DNA from: Magnetococcales bacterium
Lineage (GTDB): Bacteria > Pseudomonadota > Magnetococcia > Magnetococcales > JADFYX01
Reading direction: 5' to 3'
Length of the DNA stretch: 64,000 nt
Assembly (NCBI GenBank): GCA_015232365.1
Contig: JADFZU010000006.1
Location: 21,456-85,455, forward strand
The notes below the pieces were generated by a model that did not search any database, was not told the origin of the DNA, and saw only the letters and a program-made list of their open reading frames with translations. Positions 55,330 through 64,000 of this stretch are shown here, piece by piece (within the stretch, counting starts at the first letter, position 1; each line of letters opens with the position of its first letter). The translations under genes and the position numbers were made by a program.

Positions 55330-57717
55330 TTACAGCGCAACTATACTAATTTGTGGGAAGCCTTCTTCCCAGTTATACAGATCCTGAACCAAACCTTCTG
55401 TAGATCCAAACTGCCCAAAGATAACTCCCTTAGGCACTTTTTTATCAATTTTAGCTTTTATTTCAACGTTTTTCTCGCCACTTATCAATCTAACCTTTTG
55501 GCCGTCAGCTATACTCTGCAACGCTGCGTCCTCAGGATTGATCTGCACCGAGCTGCCATCCACAAGTAGAGCAAGGGTGCTAGAATTTTTAGCAACGCTG
55601 CTATCTTGATAGAAAGATGCCTCAACCACAAGGGTCATGCCACCTTTAGCTTTTTTGCCATTAGCAGCTTCAAGTCCTGTTGTTACAGGAGAGTGGTCAC
55701 AAGCAGGTGCAATTTCGTTTGCATATAGCTCAGAGAGATCATAACGGTGGTCAGCATTTGCCATCGCTAATCTTAAAGCTTCTATGTTGTTATAAGAGAG
55801 AGGCTGAGAAAAACGGTCACTTAACGCCCGCAGTATCCGCCACTGCTCTTTACTCTCAATCGGACCGTTTACCGCTTTCTGCCCTCTTTGAACCCGGCCT
55901 TCACAGTTGGTTATTGTGCTCTCTTTTTCACCAAGGGCCAGACCAGCAAGAATAACATCAGCATTTTTGCTGGATTGGTTGGTGTGGGTTCCAATATAGA
56001 TCACCTGAGCTTTATCAAGAGCTGTTTTTACCAACTGGCTATCTATTGCGTCTGTAGCTGGGTCTCCACCTAATAGAAGTAGAACTTTTATCTCACCAGA
56101 CGCTGCAGCTTTAAAAATTTCCAGTGAATTCTTGCCGCTGGAGTCTAAAGATTTATAGCCAGCTCCACGATGGGGTACAACGCCTAAATCTTGAGCTGCT
56201 GCTGAGTTGCCTCTGGAGGCTACACGGTTAAAGCCGTTCCATTTACCATTTAAAGCGGAGGCTTTTCCGGTTATGGCAACTGCCAAGCGACGAATTGACT
56301 CTGCGTCTGGATGGTAGTTGGCGTAATCTCCTAGCAGGATAACAGGACGCTCACTAGCTTTAAGGGCTGTGGCAATTTGACCTGCTTCACTTTTAGCATC
56401 AGCTTTATCAAAACCGGCCAAAACTGCATTTAAAAATTCAATCTCACCACCTGGATGAACAACAGACTGTTTCAGTCCCTCTAAGTTGGTATTTAGCTGC
56501 CGTGGATTCAGGGAGAACATTCTTGCTCCCTCCAGCGAAGCCTGCCGCAAACGAAGATTGAGCAGAGGAGTTTCAAAACGTGGGTCACAGCCGATAAGAA
56601 ATGCAGCATCTGCTGTTGCCATATCGGCAAGGCTGGTGTTCATCATCAGATCAGCACGGGTCAACTTAACCGTGTCGCCGCTAAAATCCTGGATACGGGT
56701 ACGGTGGTCAATATTACCTGTTCCCACAGCATTACGGAGAAAATCCTGGAAGGCATAAAGCTCTTCAGCACCATGCCCGGATGGATCAGCAATACCGGCA
56801 ACTTCATCAGGCTTAACACCTTTTATCAACTCAGCAGCTCTATCCATAGCTGACTGCCAGGAGATAGTGCCAGGCTCGTCTTTAACAGATGGTTGCTCCA
56901 GGCGGTTAGCTGTCAAACCGTCATAGGCAAAACGGCCTTTATTACATAGCCATGACAGATTGATCTCGTCACACTCACGAGACATAACCCTTTTGATTGT
57001 GTTATCCAGGTAGTCATTGCTAGTTTGGCAGCCAACTGAGCAGAGGTCACAGATCCCATCAGCATTTTTAAGCTCCCAGCCACGGGCCTGAAAATGGAAA
57101 GGTTTCAGGTTTAGTGCACCAACAGGGCATGATTCGGCGATGTTGCCAGCCATCTCAGATGTAAGGGTAAGCTTCTCTACATAAGGGCCGACCTTCATAT
57201 GGTCGCCACGGCCAACTGCTCCCATCTCCTCAACACCAGCCACTTCGGTGGAGAATCTGATGCAGCGGGTACACTGGATACAGCGGTTCATCTCGGTCTC
57301 AATTAACGGACCAAGGTCGTAGTTGGGAAATTGCCGTTTCTCCTCTCGGTAGCGACTTCGGTCTGGTCCGTATTTCATTGCCAGATCTTGAAGTGAACAC
57401 TCACCGCCCTGATCACATACCGGGCAGTCGAGAGGGTGGTTGATGAGAAGAAACTCCATCACACCCTTGCGTGCCTCAGTGACCATTTCAGAGTTGGTAC
57501 TGACTACCATACCGTCATTAACCGGCATAGCACAGGAGATGACAGGTCGTGGCATCTTCTCAACTTCGACCAAACACATCCGGCAGTTGCCAGATATGGC
57601 TAGTTTTGGGTGATAACAAAAGTGGGGGATGTAGACACCAAGCTGCTTAGCTGCCTCCATAATGGTGGCACCCGGCTTGACGCTAATCTCCTTCCCGTCG
57701 ATGATAAGAGTTGGCAT
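55330..57717 (-). CDS. nuoG: NADH-quinone oxidoreductase subunit G
   Basis: The largest peripheral subunit; 795 residues. The N-terminal [2Fe-2S] domain has CYHPKLAISGNCRMC and a final Cys near residue 62. A His/Cys cluster site follows (HPLDCPVCDQGGEC), then CIQCTRCIRF, then a molybdopterin-oxidoreductase-like domain. The four extra cysteines CDLCSVGC ... CNKG match the N7-type cluster ligands seen in E. coli and Thermus NuoG, which mitochondrial NDUFS1 lacks. It starts 16 bases after nuoF. Confidence 0.95.
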   Translation of the reverse strand: MPTLIIDGKEISVKPGATIMEAAKQLGVYIPHFCYHPKLAISGNCRMCLVEVEKMPRPVISCAMPVNDGMVVSTNSEMVTEARKGVMEFLLINHPLDCPVCDQGGECSLQDLAMKYGPDRSRYREEKRQFPNYDLGPLIETEMNRCIQCTRCIRFSTEVAGVEEMGAVGRGDHMKVGPYVEKLTLTSEMAGNIAESCPVGALNLKPFHFQARGWELKNADGICDLCSVGCQTSNDYLDNTIKRVMSRECDEINLSWLCNKGRFAYDGLTANRLEQPSVKDEPGTISWQSAMDRAAELIKGVKPDEVAGIADPSGHGAEELYAFQDFLRNAVGTGNIDHRTRIQDFSGDTVKLTRADLMMNTSLADMATADAAFLIGCDPRFETPLLNLRLRQASLEGARMFSLNPRQLNTNLEGLKQSVVHPGGEIEFLNAVLAGFDKADAKSEAGQIATALKASERPVILLGDYANYHPDAESIRRLAVAITGKASALNGKWNGFNRVASRGNSAAAQDLGVVPHRGAGYKSLDSSGKNSLEIFKAAASGEIKVLLLLGGDPATDAIDSQLVKTALDKAQVIYIGTHTNQSSKNADVILAGLALGEKESTITNCEGRVQRGQKAVNGPIESKEQWRILRALSDRFSQPLSYNNIEALRLAMANADHRYDLSELYANEIAPACDHSPVTTGLEAANGKKAKGGMTLVVEASFYQDSSVAKNSSTLALLVDGSSVQINPEDAALQSIADGQKVRLISGEKNVEIKAKIDKKVPKGVIFGQFGSTEGLVQDLYNWEEGFPQISIVAL

Positions 57718-57733
57718 CTTCTCGGTTTGCTCC

Positions 57734-59008
57734 TCAGCCTACCATGCAGCGGCCGTGTTCTACGTGATAAATATATTCGTCCCGGAACGCTTTGATTGAA
57801 CCAGCTACTGGTCCTACCGCTGCATCACCGAGGGCGCAGATTGTTTTTCCTGATATATTGTCGCCGATACTCAGCAACAGGTCGATGTCACCTTCAACAC
57901 CTTGACCGTTCTCTATTCTGGTCATTATCTGTGATATCCAGCCTGTTCCCTCCCGGCATGGAGTACACTGTCCACAAGATTCATGGCGATAAAAACGTGA
58001 CAACCGTTCAACTGCCTTTACGATGCAGACCGATTTGTCCAAAACGATCATTGCTCCAGAGCCAAGCATACTTCCAGCTTTGGCTATTGCGTCATAATCC
58101 ATGGTGACGGTATCACATACATCCTTTGGGAGAATTGCTGAAGATGAGCCTCCTGGAATTACCCCTTTTAGATTGTCCCAACCTCCCCTAACGCCACCAG
58201 CATACTCTTCGATCAGGGTCTTCATGGGAATACCAAGCTCTACCTCATAGTTGCCAGGTTTGTTAACATGGCCGGAGATAGAAAAAAGTTTGGTTCCACT
58301 AGATTTTTCCACGCCCAGATTGCCATACCATTCGCCACCATTCTCAATAATGGATGGTACGGAGGCCAGAGTCTCTACATTATTGATAACTGTTGGACCG
58401 CCCCACAAACCAATATTGGCTGGAAATGGTGGCTTAACCCGTGGTTGACCTTTTTTCCCTTCAAGGGATTCGATAAGCCCGGTCTCTTCGCCACAGACAT
58501 ATGCACCGCCACCACGGTGTATAGCAAGATCAAAACGGATTTTTTTGCCGTTAATATTTTTCCCGAGGCGACCATTATCGTAAGCCTCTTTAATGGCCTC
58601 TTCTAAAATCTCTGCTTCTCGAACAAACTCGCCACGAATGTAGATATAACCACGCTCTGCTCCTACTGCGTACGCGGCAATTACCATCCCTTCGATGAGC
58701 ATATGCGGGGTGTAGCGCATTATATCACGGTCTTTACAGGTCCCTGGCTCACCTTCGTCAGCATTACAAACCAGATATTTGTCCCTGGAGTTATCCTTGG
58801 GAATAAAAGACCATTTCAGCCCGGCTGGAAATCCTGCACCACCCCGACCACGAATACCCGCACGCTTCACCTCGTCAATCACATCCTCAGTGGACATGGA
58901 CATGGCACGCTCAGCCTGTTTATAGCCACCATCCTGACAATATACCTTGTAGGTGTGGCTATCTTTTTTATGGATATTCTTAAAAAGGATTTGTACTTTA
59001 CTGCTCAT
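57734..59008 (-). CDS. nuoF: NADH-quinone oxidoreductase subunit F
   Basis: The subunit that binds NADH and FMN and carries cluster N3. The 424 residues include the FMN/NADH loop RGRGGAGFPAGLKW, NADEGEPGTCKDR, HRGGGAYVCGEETGLIESLEG and the cluster motif ESCGQCTPCREG. It follows nuoE by 13 bases. Confidence 0.97.
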   Translation of the reverse strand: MSSKVQILFKNIHKKDSHTYKVYCQDGGYKQAERAMSMSTEDVIDEVKRAGIRGRGGAGFPAGLKWSFIPKDNSRDKYLVCNADEGEPGTCKDRDIMRYTPHMLIEGMVIAAYAVGAERGYIYIRGEFVREAEILEEAIKEAYDNGRLGKNINGKKIRFDLAIHRGGGAYVCGEETGLIESLEGKKGQPRVKPPFPANIGLWGGPTVINNVETLASVPSIIENGGEWYGNLGVEKSSGTKLFSISGHVNKPGNYEVELGIPMKTLIEEYAGGVRGGWDNLKGVIPGGSSSAILPKDVCDTVTMDYDAIAKAGSMLGSGAMIVLDKSVCIVKAVERLSRFYRHESCGQCTPCREGTGWISQIMTRIENGQGVEGDIDLLLSIGDNISGKTICALGDAAVGPVAGSIKAFRDEYIYHVEHGRCMVG

Positions 59009-59021
59009 GTTTTAATCCTGT

Positions 59022-59534
59022 TCAAGGTAGACGGTCGATAATCTCGGCAATTGTGTCTGCCGTTAGATTTTCGTGATAGTCATCATTAACCTGCATCATT
59101 GGTGCACGAATGCAGGCTCCAAGACACTCAACCTCCGAAAGGGTAAAGCGGTTGTCTTGAGTGGTTGCACCCATTTTGATCTGTAGCTTATCCTCCAAGA
59201 CCTTTACAACATTGTCCGAGTCACACAACCAACAGGCAATATTGGTGCAGACCTGCACATGATATTTCCCTACCGGTTTTAGATTATACATAGTATAGAA
59301 GGTCGCAACTTCGTAACAACGAATCGGTGCAACTCCTACAACTTCAGCCACATAATCAAGGGAAGCCTGTGAAAGCCAGCCTCCGAACTCCTTCTGGGCA
59401 AGATGGAGAACCGGCATCAGTGCCGACGCCCTCCGCTCCTCAGGGTAGCGGCTGAAAATTATCTCCACCTGTTTCATCGCGTCAGCGTTGAATTGTGGTT
59501 TTTCTAGTTGTGTATTTTCTTGCATCTCACTCAT
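59022..59534 (-). CDS. nuoE: NADH-quinone oxidoreductase subunit E
   Basis: A thioredoxin-like [2Fe-2S] (N1a) subunit. The ATG at 59534 is preferred to the tracked TTG one codon earlier, giving 170 residues. Cluster ligands are in CTNIACWLCD (two Cys five apart, plus one extra Cys) and ECLGACIRAPMMQVN. The early YPEERRASALMPVLHLAQKEFGGW is the usual helical domain. It precedes nuoF. Confidence 0.95.
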   Translation of the reverse strand: MSEMQENTQLEKPQFNADAMKQVEIIFSRYPEERRASALMPVLHLAQKEFGGWLSQASLDYVAEVVGVAPIRCYEVATFYTMYNLKPVGKYHVQVCTNIACWLCDSDNVVKVLEDKLQIKMGATTQDNRFTLSEVECLGACIRAPMMQVNDDYHENLTADTIAEIIDRLP

Positions 59535-59600
59535 CAATTAAATGCCGAGTCAGGGGGCTTTTGATCTACGCCTCCTACTCGCTATTAACGGGTACCTACT

Positions 59601-60782
59601 TTACCGGTCAATCTCACCAAACACAATATCTATAGAGCCAATAATGGTCGTTACATCGGTCAGCATCAGCCCTGGCAACATCTCTTTTGCCGCCTGAAGA
59701 TGGTTGTAACCTGCCGGTCTGATTTTAACCCGGTAGGGCTTGCTGCCACCTTTGGAGACTATATAGACTCCAAACTCACCTTTAGGGCTCTCAGTGGCAA
59801 GATAAACTTCGCCCTCTGGTACTTCAAAACCTTGCGAAAAGTGTTTAAAGTGCAGAATAAGAGACTCCATCTTGTTCTCTTGATCTTCCTGCTTGGGAAC
59901 CGAAAGTTTGAAGTTTTCGTGTTTAACCGGTCCCGGTTCCATCTGCTCCAAACATTGCTGAATTATTCTGCAACTCTGGCGTAGCTCTTCAACTCGAACC
60001 AGATAACGGTCATAACTATCACCATTTTTGCCTACCGGAATATCAAAATCAATCTTGGCATAGGCGTCGTAAGGCTCGGCTTTTCTTAAATCGAAGGCAA
60101 CTCCTGAGCCACGCAACATCGGACCAACAAACCCCCAATCCAATGCTTGGGCTTCAGAGACAACTCCCACATCCACCAACCGCTGTTTCCAGATCCGGTT
60201 GTTGGTCAACAGAACTTCATACTCATCAATTTTTGATGGAAAATCGTCGATGAACGCCCGAATTTTTTCAGCGTGCCCCTCAGGGAAATCTTTACCAACT
60301 CCACCAGGACGGAAATATGCTGCGTGCATTCTTGCACCGCAAACCTCCTCATAGAGATCAAAAACAACCTCTCTCTCCCGGAAGGTGTAGATAAACATGG
60401 TCATAGCCCCAACATCCAGACCATGAGCACCTAAAAAGAGCAGATGGTTTAGAATGCGAGTCAACTCGGCATAAATAACCCGAATGTACTGTGCTCTTGG
60501 TGGAGCCTCAATGCCAAGGAGTTTTTCAACTGCCAACACCCAGGTGTGCTCCTCTGACATCATGGACATGTAGTCCAAGCGGTCAAAATAGGGGACACCC
60601 TGAAGATAGGTTTTGTGCTCTAGAAGCTTTTCTGTACCACGGTGCAGAAGACCAATATGAGGGTCTGCACGCTCCACTACCTCGCCATCCAACTCCAGCA
60701 ATAGGCGTAGCACGCCATGGGCCGCTGGATGTTGTGGTCCAAAGTTAATGGTATAGTTCTGAAACTCTTTAGGCTCTTCCAT
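59601..60782 (-). CDS. nuoD: NADH-quinone oxidoreductase subunit D
   Basis: This subunit forms most of the quinone site together with NuoB. The ATG at 60782 gives 393 residues. Signatures: [22 protein letters not shown] with quinone-site His, then [12 protein letters not shown] near 42-53, and the NiFe-hydrogenase-like fold ending DIVFGEIDR. The arginine in LLHRGT corresponds to Arg85 of mature bovine NDUFS2, the site dimethylated by NDUFAF7. Separate nuoC and nuoD rule out the fused NuoCD of enterobacteria. Confidence 0.97.
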   Translation of the reverse strand: MEEPKEFQNYTINFGPQHPAAHGVLRLLLELDGEVVERADPHIGLLHRGTEKLLEHKTYLQGVPYFDRLDYMSMMSEEHTWVLAVEKLLGIEAPPRAQYIRVIYAELTRILNHLLFLGAHGLDVGAMTMFIYTFREREVVFDLYEEVCGARMHAAYFRPGGVGKDFPEGHAEKIRAFIDDFPSKIDEYEVLLTNNRIWKQRLVDVGVVSEAQALDWGFVGPMLRGSGVAFDLRKAEPYDAYAKIDFDIPVGKNGDSYDRYLVRVEELRQSCRIIQQCLEQMEPGPVKHENFKLSVPKQEDQENKMESLILHFKHFSQGFEVPEGEVYLATESPKGEFGVYIVSKGGSKPYRVKIRPAGYNHLQAAKEMLPGLMLTDVTTIIGSIDIVFGEIDR

Positions 60783-60836
60783 CAATCGCTATCCACCGCC
60801 AAAAAACTTCTAAGCTAGTAAAAAAACAGTATATTC

Positions 60837-61412
60837 TCAGTGGCTCTGTTGGTATGGTTCCCGTCTACTGCGTTTAAATGGTTCTCTTTTGCTCTTACTC
60901 ATATCAACCGGTACTCGAACTACACGGCGAAGCTTTTCGTCATACTTCATCTCAATCTTGCCGCTGAGAGGGAAATCCTTTCTCAGAGGATGGCCGTCAA
61001 ACTCATACTCATTGAGGATACGTCTAAGGTCTGGATGGTTGCTGAACATAATTCCCAACATGTCATAGGCTTCACGCTCGTACCAGTTTGCACAACTCCA
61101 TATTGAAGTTATGGACGGTACTGCCGCCCCTTCATCAACCGAAACCTTGACACGAATCCTCTGATTCTTTTTTACCGACAGAAGCTGGTAGACAACCTCT
61201 AGTGGTTTGTCCCGTTTAGGATAGTGGACTCCTGCTAAATCAATCATCAGGGTAAAGTTCAGGCCAGGGCCATCACGTAACTGGCTCATTGTCTCTATTA
61301 GCTGTTTTGGCTCTACACGAATCACCAGAGAGTCAATCTCACGCTCACGAGGCAGGTCGGGAAATTTTTCACTGACAAGCTTTTCCAGGTTTTCCAGCTT
61401 CTCTTCGGTCAT
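60837..61412 (-). CDS. nuoC: NADH-quinone oxidoreductase subunit C
   Basis: The 30-kDa-type peripheral subunit. The ATG at 61412 overlaps the nuoB stop as ATGA, giving 191 residues; the tracked start five codons earlier is inside nuoB. Signatures: [31 protein letters not shown] and [22 protein letters not shown]. The C-terminus is rich in Arg and Lys. It is followed by nuoD after about 54 bases. Confidence 0.96.
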   Translation of the reverse strand: MTEEKLENLEKLVSEKFPDLPREREIDSLVIRVEPKQLIETMSQLRDGPGLNFTLMIDLAGVHYPKRDKPLEVVYQLLSVKKNQRIRVKVSVDEGAAVPSITSIWSCANWYEREAYDMLGIMFSNHPDLRRILNEYEFDGHPLRKDFPLSGKIEMKYDEKLRRVVRVPVDMSKSKREPFKRSRREPYQQSH

Positions 61413-61921
61413 GCCCGCTCTCCCCAACCACTGTAGATGGTGTGGGTACGGTGGATCTTCTTATGGAGTTGAAGTATGCCGTACAAAAATGCTTCTGCGG
61501 TTGGAGGGCAACCGGGTATATATATATCTACTGGGACAATTTGATCACAACCACGAACAGTTGAGTAGCCGTAATGATAATAACCGCCGCCATTGGCACA
61601 TGAGCCCATGGAGATAACCCAGCGTGGTTCAGCCATTTGATCGTAGAGCAGGCGAAGAGCGGGGGCCATTTTGTTGGTGAGGGTTCCTGCTACAATCATT
61701 ACATCAGACTGCCGTGGGCTACCACGAAAAGCACCCATGCCAAAACGGTCAAGGTCGTAACGGCTAGCACCGGCATGCATCATCTCTACGGCACAGCAAG
61801 CCAAACCAAAGGTCATGGGCCACATGGAGCAGGTTCTTGCCCAGTTTACCAGTTTGTCGGCAGAAGCGAGCATAAAGCCCCGCTCTGAGACATCTTTGTT
61901 GATCTCTTCTACTACTCCCAT
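61409..61921 (-). CDS. nuoB: NADH-quinone oxidoreductase subunit B
   Basis: This subunit holds the terminal [4Fe-4S] cluster N2, which reduces ubiquinone. The ATG at 61921 ([10 protein letters not shown]) is the family start and gives 170 residues. The tandem cysteines are in [10 protein letters not shown]; the other ligands are in [12 protein letters not shown] and [11 protein letters not shown] further Cys occurs in [11 protein letters not shown], where Gly is more frequent. Its start overlaps the end of nuoA by 10 bases and its stop overlaps nuoC. Confidence 0.97.
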   Translation of the reverse strand: MGVVEEINKDVSERGFMLASADKLVNWARTCSMWPMTFGLACCAVEMMHAGASRYDLDRFGMGAFRGSPRQSDVMIVAGTLTNKMAPALRLLYDQMAEPRWVISMGSCANGGGYYHYGYSTVRGCDQIVPVDIYIPGCPPTAEAFLYGILQLHKKIHRTHTIYSGWGERA

Positions 61922-62268
61922 TCTAATGCACCTTTCTTCCAAGCGTAGATGTAGCCAACAAGAAGAACAAAGAGAAAGAGGACCATCTCAATGAAGCCAA
62001 TAATGCCAATATCATTGAAAGCCACTGCCCACGGGAACAAAAAGGCAGCCTCAATGTCAAAGATTATGAAAAGAATTGCGACAAGGTAGAACCGTACATC
62101 AAACTGCATGCGAATACGGTTGAATGGCTCAAATCCGCACTCGTACTGGCTCTGTTTGTCTGCATAGGGGTTTTTCGGGCCGACGATGTAGGACAGCCCT
62201 ATCATGCCGACGGCCATTGCCATACCAGCACCAAGAAGGACGAGAACCGGGAAATAACTTTCAAGCAT
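61912..62268 (-). CDS. nuoA: NADH-quinone oxidoreductase subunit A
   Basis: A small three-helix membrane subunit and first gene of the operon. The ATG at 62268 ([13 protein letters not shown]) gives 118 residues; the tracked start 14 codons earlier reads upstream leader. Signatures: [52 protein letters not shown]. The conserved Cys of the switch loop and the membrane Asp/Glu pair are present. Confidence 0.97.
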   Translation of the reverse strand: MLESYFPVLVLLGAGMAMAVGMIGLSYIVGPKNPYADKQSQYECGFEPFNRIRMQFDVRFYLVAILFIIFDIEAAFLFPWAVAFNDIGIIGFIEMVLFLFVLLVGYIYAWKKGALEWE

Positions 62269-62363
62269 TATTCTAAAACTCCAAATCGTCCCACTGTAGA
62301 GACAAATCACACATTAAAATAACCGGAGCAACAGTTCGCCTACATCAAATTTAAGGCTCCAAA

Positions 62364-62392
62364 AATTTACACCCCATACACTTCATAGTCAA
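62364..62392 (-). promoter_or_regulatory. Candidate sigma-70-type promoter of the nuo operon
   Basis: On the minus strand, TTGACT is followed after exactly 17 bases by TAAATT (4 of 6 matches to TATAAT). This lies about 95 bases before the nuoA start, leaving a moderate leader. It is a sequence match only. Confidence 0.5.
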
Positions 62393-62412
62393 CGGTCTAA
62401 AGCCACTATATC

Positions 62413-62428
62413 ATTAGCAAAAGCTAAT
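62413..62428. promoter_or_regulatory. Short dyad upstream of the nuo promoter candidate
   Basis: ATTAGC-AAAA-GCTAAT is a perfect 6-bp inverted repeat with a 4-base spacer, 20 bases upstream of the TTGACT box. It could be an operator for nuo control, or a weak hairpin after the preceding membrane gene. It lacks a U tract. Confidence 0.35.
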
Positions 62429-62469
62429 AGTCCCAGGCGATTCCCTTAAATTTGCAGAGGTTACGTATA

Positions 62470-63423
62470 TTAATTTTCAGCAGTTTTTGTCTCATTATTT
62501 TTATCTGGAGCTGATTTTTTTGACTCAATCAGGTAAAAAAACAGACCAATTGGCAGAACGGTTACCCATTGCACTGCCCTGATCAGCAACATGATTTCTG
62601 CTCCATTATTTATCCCAACCTGTGCCATTAGTGTCTGGGCCGCAGCTTCTCCAACTCCTAATCCGCCAAATGAAACCGGCAAACTATTGGCAATTATCAC
62701 CAGGGGAGTGATCAGGAAAATTGCCAGCCAGCCTAACTGGGCGTGGAGAATGTCACTAGACAACTTAAAAGCCACAATCATCGTAATATTGGTCGCTATG
62801 GAGATAAAAAGAAGCTTGGAGAGCTGTTTTATACTCTGTTCACCTTGGGAAAAGAATCCACCTATCCGCTGTTGCCACAACTCCGGCAGATAGTTAATAA
62901 CCCAGTAGCGTAACTTGGGTTGGTAGAGTAGTACAAAAAAGCTGGAGATAGCAAAAAAGAGCAGGAGGGCGACCCAGCCCATCTGCTGCACCCCTAAAGG
63001 CTGGGGAGTTTGCCAGGAGAGAGTTAAAAAGGCTATAGAACCGAGGATGGTAAAAGTATACAACCCCAAAAGCCGGTCAATAAATGCTGTGGAGATAGCG
63101 GCAACTGTCCTCCCTCCTGAGTAGCGGCTGATATAGTAGGTTCGTGCCGCCTCTCCTCCAGCCATACCAAGGGTGGTCATGAAAAAAAACTGACCAATCC
63201 AGAAGATCCGCAAGACATCTCTTAACGGTATGGTTATCTGGTGCATTTTCATAACCGATGCCCAACGTAGTGCCTGACCGGCAAATCCCAGCAGCAAGGC
63301 TGTTGCCACCAGCAGTTGCCCAAGAGAGAAAAAACCGTCACTGACGGCAGAAAAATCCAACTGGTTGGAGTCTGCCAGCCAGTAGATTAGTAGAGCAGCG
63401 ATAATCAGTTTTAGAAAATTCAA
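62470..63423 (-). CDS. YbhN/UPF0104-type membrane protein (lysylphosphatidylglycerol synthase TM-like)
   Basis: A 317-residue membrane protein with about eight helices. The pattern LRWASVMKMHQITIPLRDVLRIFWIGQFFFMTTLGMAGGEAARTYYISRYSG and, later, NSLPVSFGGLGVGEAAAQTLMAQVG matches the flippase-like domain of MprF and the YbhN/AglD group. Such proteins are linked to glycolipid or aminoacyl-lipid transfer across the inner membrane, but the substrate here is unknown. Its end is 4 bases after the start region of the YfhO-like gene upstream (63427), suggesting a pair acting on lipid-linked sugars. Confidence 0.83.
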   Translation of the reverse strand: MNFLKLIIAALLIYWLADSNQLDFSAVSDGFFSLGQLLVATALLLGFAGQALRWASVMKMHQITIPLRDVLRIFWIGQFFFMTTLGMAGGEAARTYYISRYSGGRTVAAISTAFIDRLLGLYTFTILGSIAFLTLSWQTPQPLGVQQMGWVALLLFFAISSFFVLLYQPKLRYWVINYLPELWQQRIGGFFSQGEQSIKQLSKLLFISIATNITMIVAFKLSSDILHAQLGWLAIFLITPLVIIANSLPVSFGGLGVGEAAAQTLMAQVGINNGAEIMLLIRAVQWVTVLPIGLFFYLIESKKSAPDKNNETKTAEN

Positions 63424-63426
63424 TAT

Positions 63427-64000
63427 TTATCTCTTTTTGCCAATGCGGTATGGAGGCCAATACTCCATGACTATCTCGTGCCTGCCTTTTGTAAGCTCTA
63501 ACCCTCTAAAGAGATGGTAGACCGGGAAAATATCTGTCTCAACCCCATCCACCCAGGCCCGCCAGTATTTGTTGTAGTTATCGGTCAACACCAAAATAGC
63601 TGCAGCATCGCTCCAGCTATGAATAACAGCCCGGTCTGGTCGGGGGTATGAGATGGTGACATCACTCTCTTGCAAAGGTGATGGAAACTCTTTGGGGTTT
63701 CTTATATCTCCAGTTTGAACCAGAGCTGTTGACCTCAGTTGTGGGGCAGACTGACTGCCCAGGGCTTTTAGCAGGGAGTCTGAAGTGGTGAATTGGCTAA
63801 TGTTTCCTACCAAAAACGCTCTGGGCATAACCGATTTATTCTCATAAATATAGAGAGCATGGGGAGGAGGGGAGCCTTTTAAAACTCCCAAAACCATCTG
63901 CCACTCGCTATATTGTTCCCACTGCTTACGGACTACCAGCTCTTTGCTTGGATCGTTGACCAATTGCAGGTCAGGATGCTCAATGGGCCAGTGGGAGATG
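63427..64000 (-). CDS. YfhO-like membrane glycosyltransferase-type protein, C-terminal part (cut by window edge)
   Basis: The frame is open to the right edge, so only the last ~190 residues are seen. They form an extracytoplasmic beta-rich domain: PRAFLVGNISQF, then SYPRPDRAVIHSWSDAAAILVLTDNYNKYWRAWVDGVET, then VYHLFRGLELTKGRHEIVMEYWPP. This is the typical end of YfhO-family and related GT-C-like proteins. The membrane part lies outside the window. It is coupled closely to the YbhN-like gene downstream (3 bases). Confidence 0.72.
   Translation of the reverse strand, partial: ISHWPIEHPDLQLVNDPSKELVVRKQWEQYSEWQMVLGVLKGSPPPHALYIYENKSVMPRAFLVGNISQFTTSDSLLKALGSQSAPQLRSTALVQTGDIRNPKEFPSPLQESDVTISYPRPDRAVIHSWSDAAAILVLTDNYNKYWRAWVDGVETDIFPVYHLFRGLELTKGRHEIVMEYWPPYRIGKKR

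Overview
The window is a gene-dense, mostly housekeeping stretch of a Gram-negative, respiring proteobacterial chromosome. Supporting this are a ubiquinol-type cytochrome bc1 complex, a complete 14-gene nuoA-N set with separate nuoC and nuoD, two Coq10-like START proteins, Tol-Pal parts, FabI and the thrS-infC-rpmI-rplT-pheS-pheT-ihfA block. Base composition looks moderate to AT-leaning by eye. The lineage cannot be fixed without a search; a gammaproteobacterial or deep-branching (zetaproteobacterial or Magnetococcia-like) origin fits. No tRNA, rRNA, CRISPR array or transposase gene was seen.

Layout. 1-1.9 kb: the end of a potassium-channel RCK protein, two REP-like hairpins, argB and a larger inverted-repeat element. 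1.9-4.6 kb: petABC, divergent from trmL across a region with FNR-like palindromes. 5.4-7.3 kb: a DsbA-like protein and two tandem Coq10/RatA-like proteins, divergent from a 1408-residue pyruvate phosphate dikinase-like protein that lacks the PEP barrel. 11.6-13.0 kb: a small accessory patch (H-NS-like protein, small membrane peptide, Rap1a/Tai-like secreted protein) crossed by dispersed repeats. 13-38.3 kb: a long co-directional minus-strand block that reads, in transcription order, tolB-pal-cpoB-tilS-ftsH-folP-glmM-thrS-infC-rpmI-rplT-pheS-pheT-ihfA-pcm-dedA-nlpD-like-pgi-pckA-K+ channel-small membrane protein-hemA-prfA. 38.5-44 kb: plus-strand genes in two groups, an MBOAT acyltransferase with an SGNH-like partner, then a signalling trio (small N-terminal HD-GYP-type domain protein, HDOD protein, class III cyclase). 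44-47.6 kb: aroC, fabI and an NDUFAF7/MidA-like methyltransferase. 47.8-62.3 kb: the complex I operon. 62.5-64 kb: a YbhN-like flippase-type membrane protein and the end of a YfhO-like protein.

Functionally the window links NADH oxidation (Nuo) to quinol oxidation (bc1), quinone handling (Coq10-like) and a probable complex I assembly methyltransferase. It also carries translation (prfA, infC, L20, L35, PheST, ThrRS, TilS, TrmL), envelope maintenance (Tol-Pal, GlmM, FtsH, NlpD-like) and central carbon metabolism (pgi, pckA).

The most unusual items are: the barrel-less dikinase-like giant; two families of dispersed palindromic repeats, one of which supplies in-frame N-terminal codons to two ORFs; strong evidence for non-standard start codons in infC (ATC) and the K+ channel (CTG), with a weaker case in tilS (ATT); a cyclase with residues that suggest cGMP; and the NDUFAF7-like gene beside nuo. 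I did not find a clear multi-gene novel defence or biosynthetic system.
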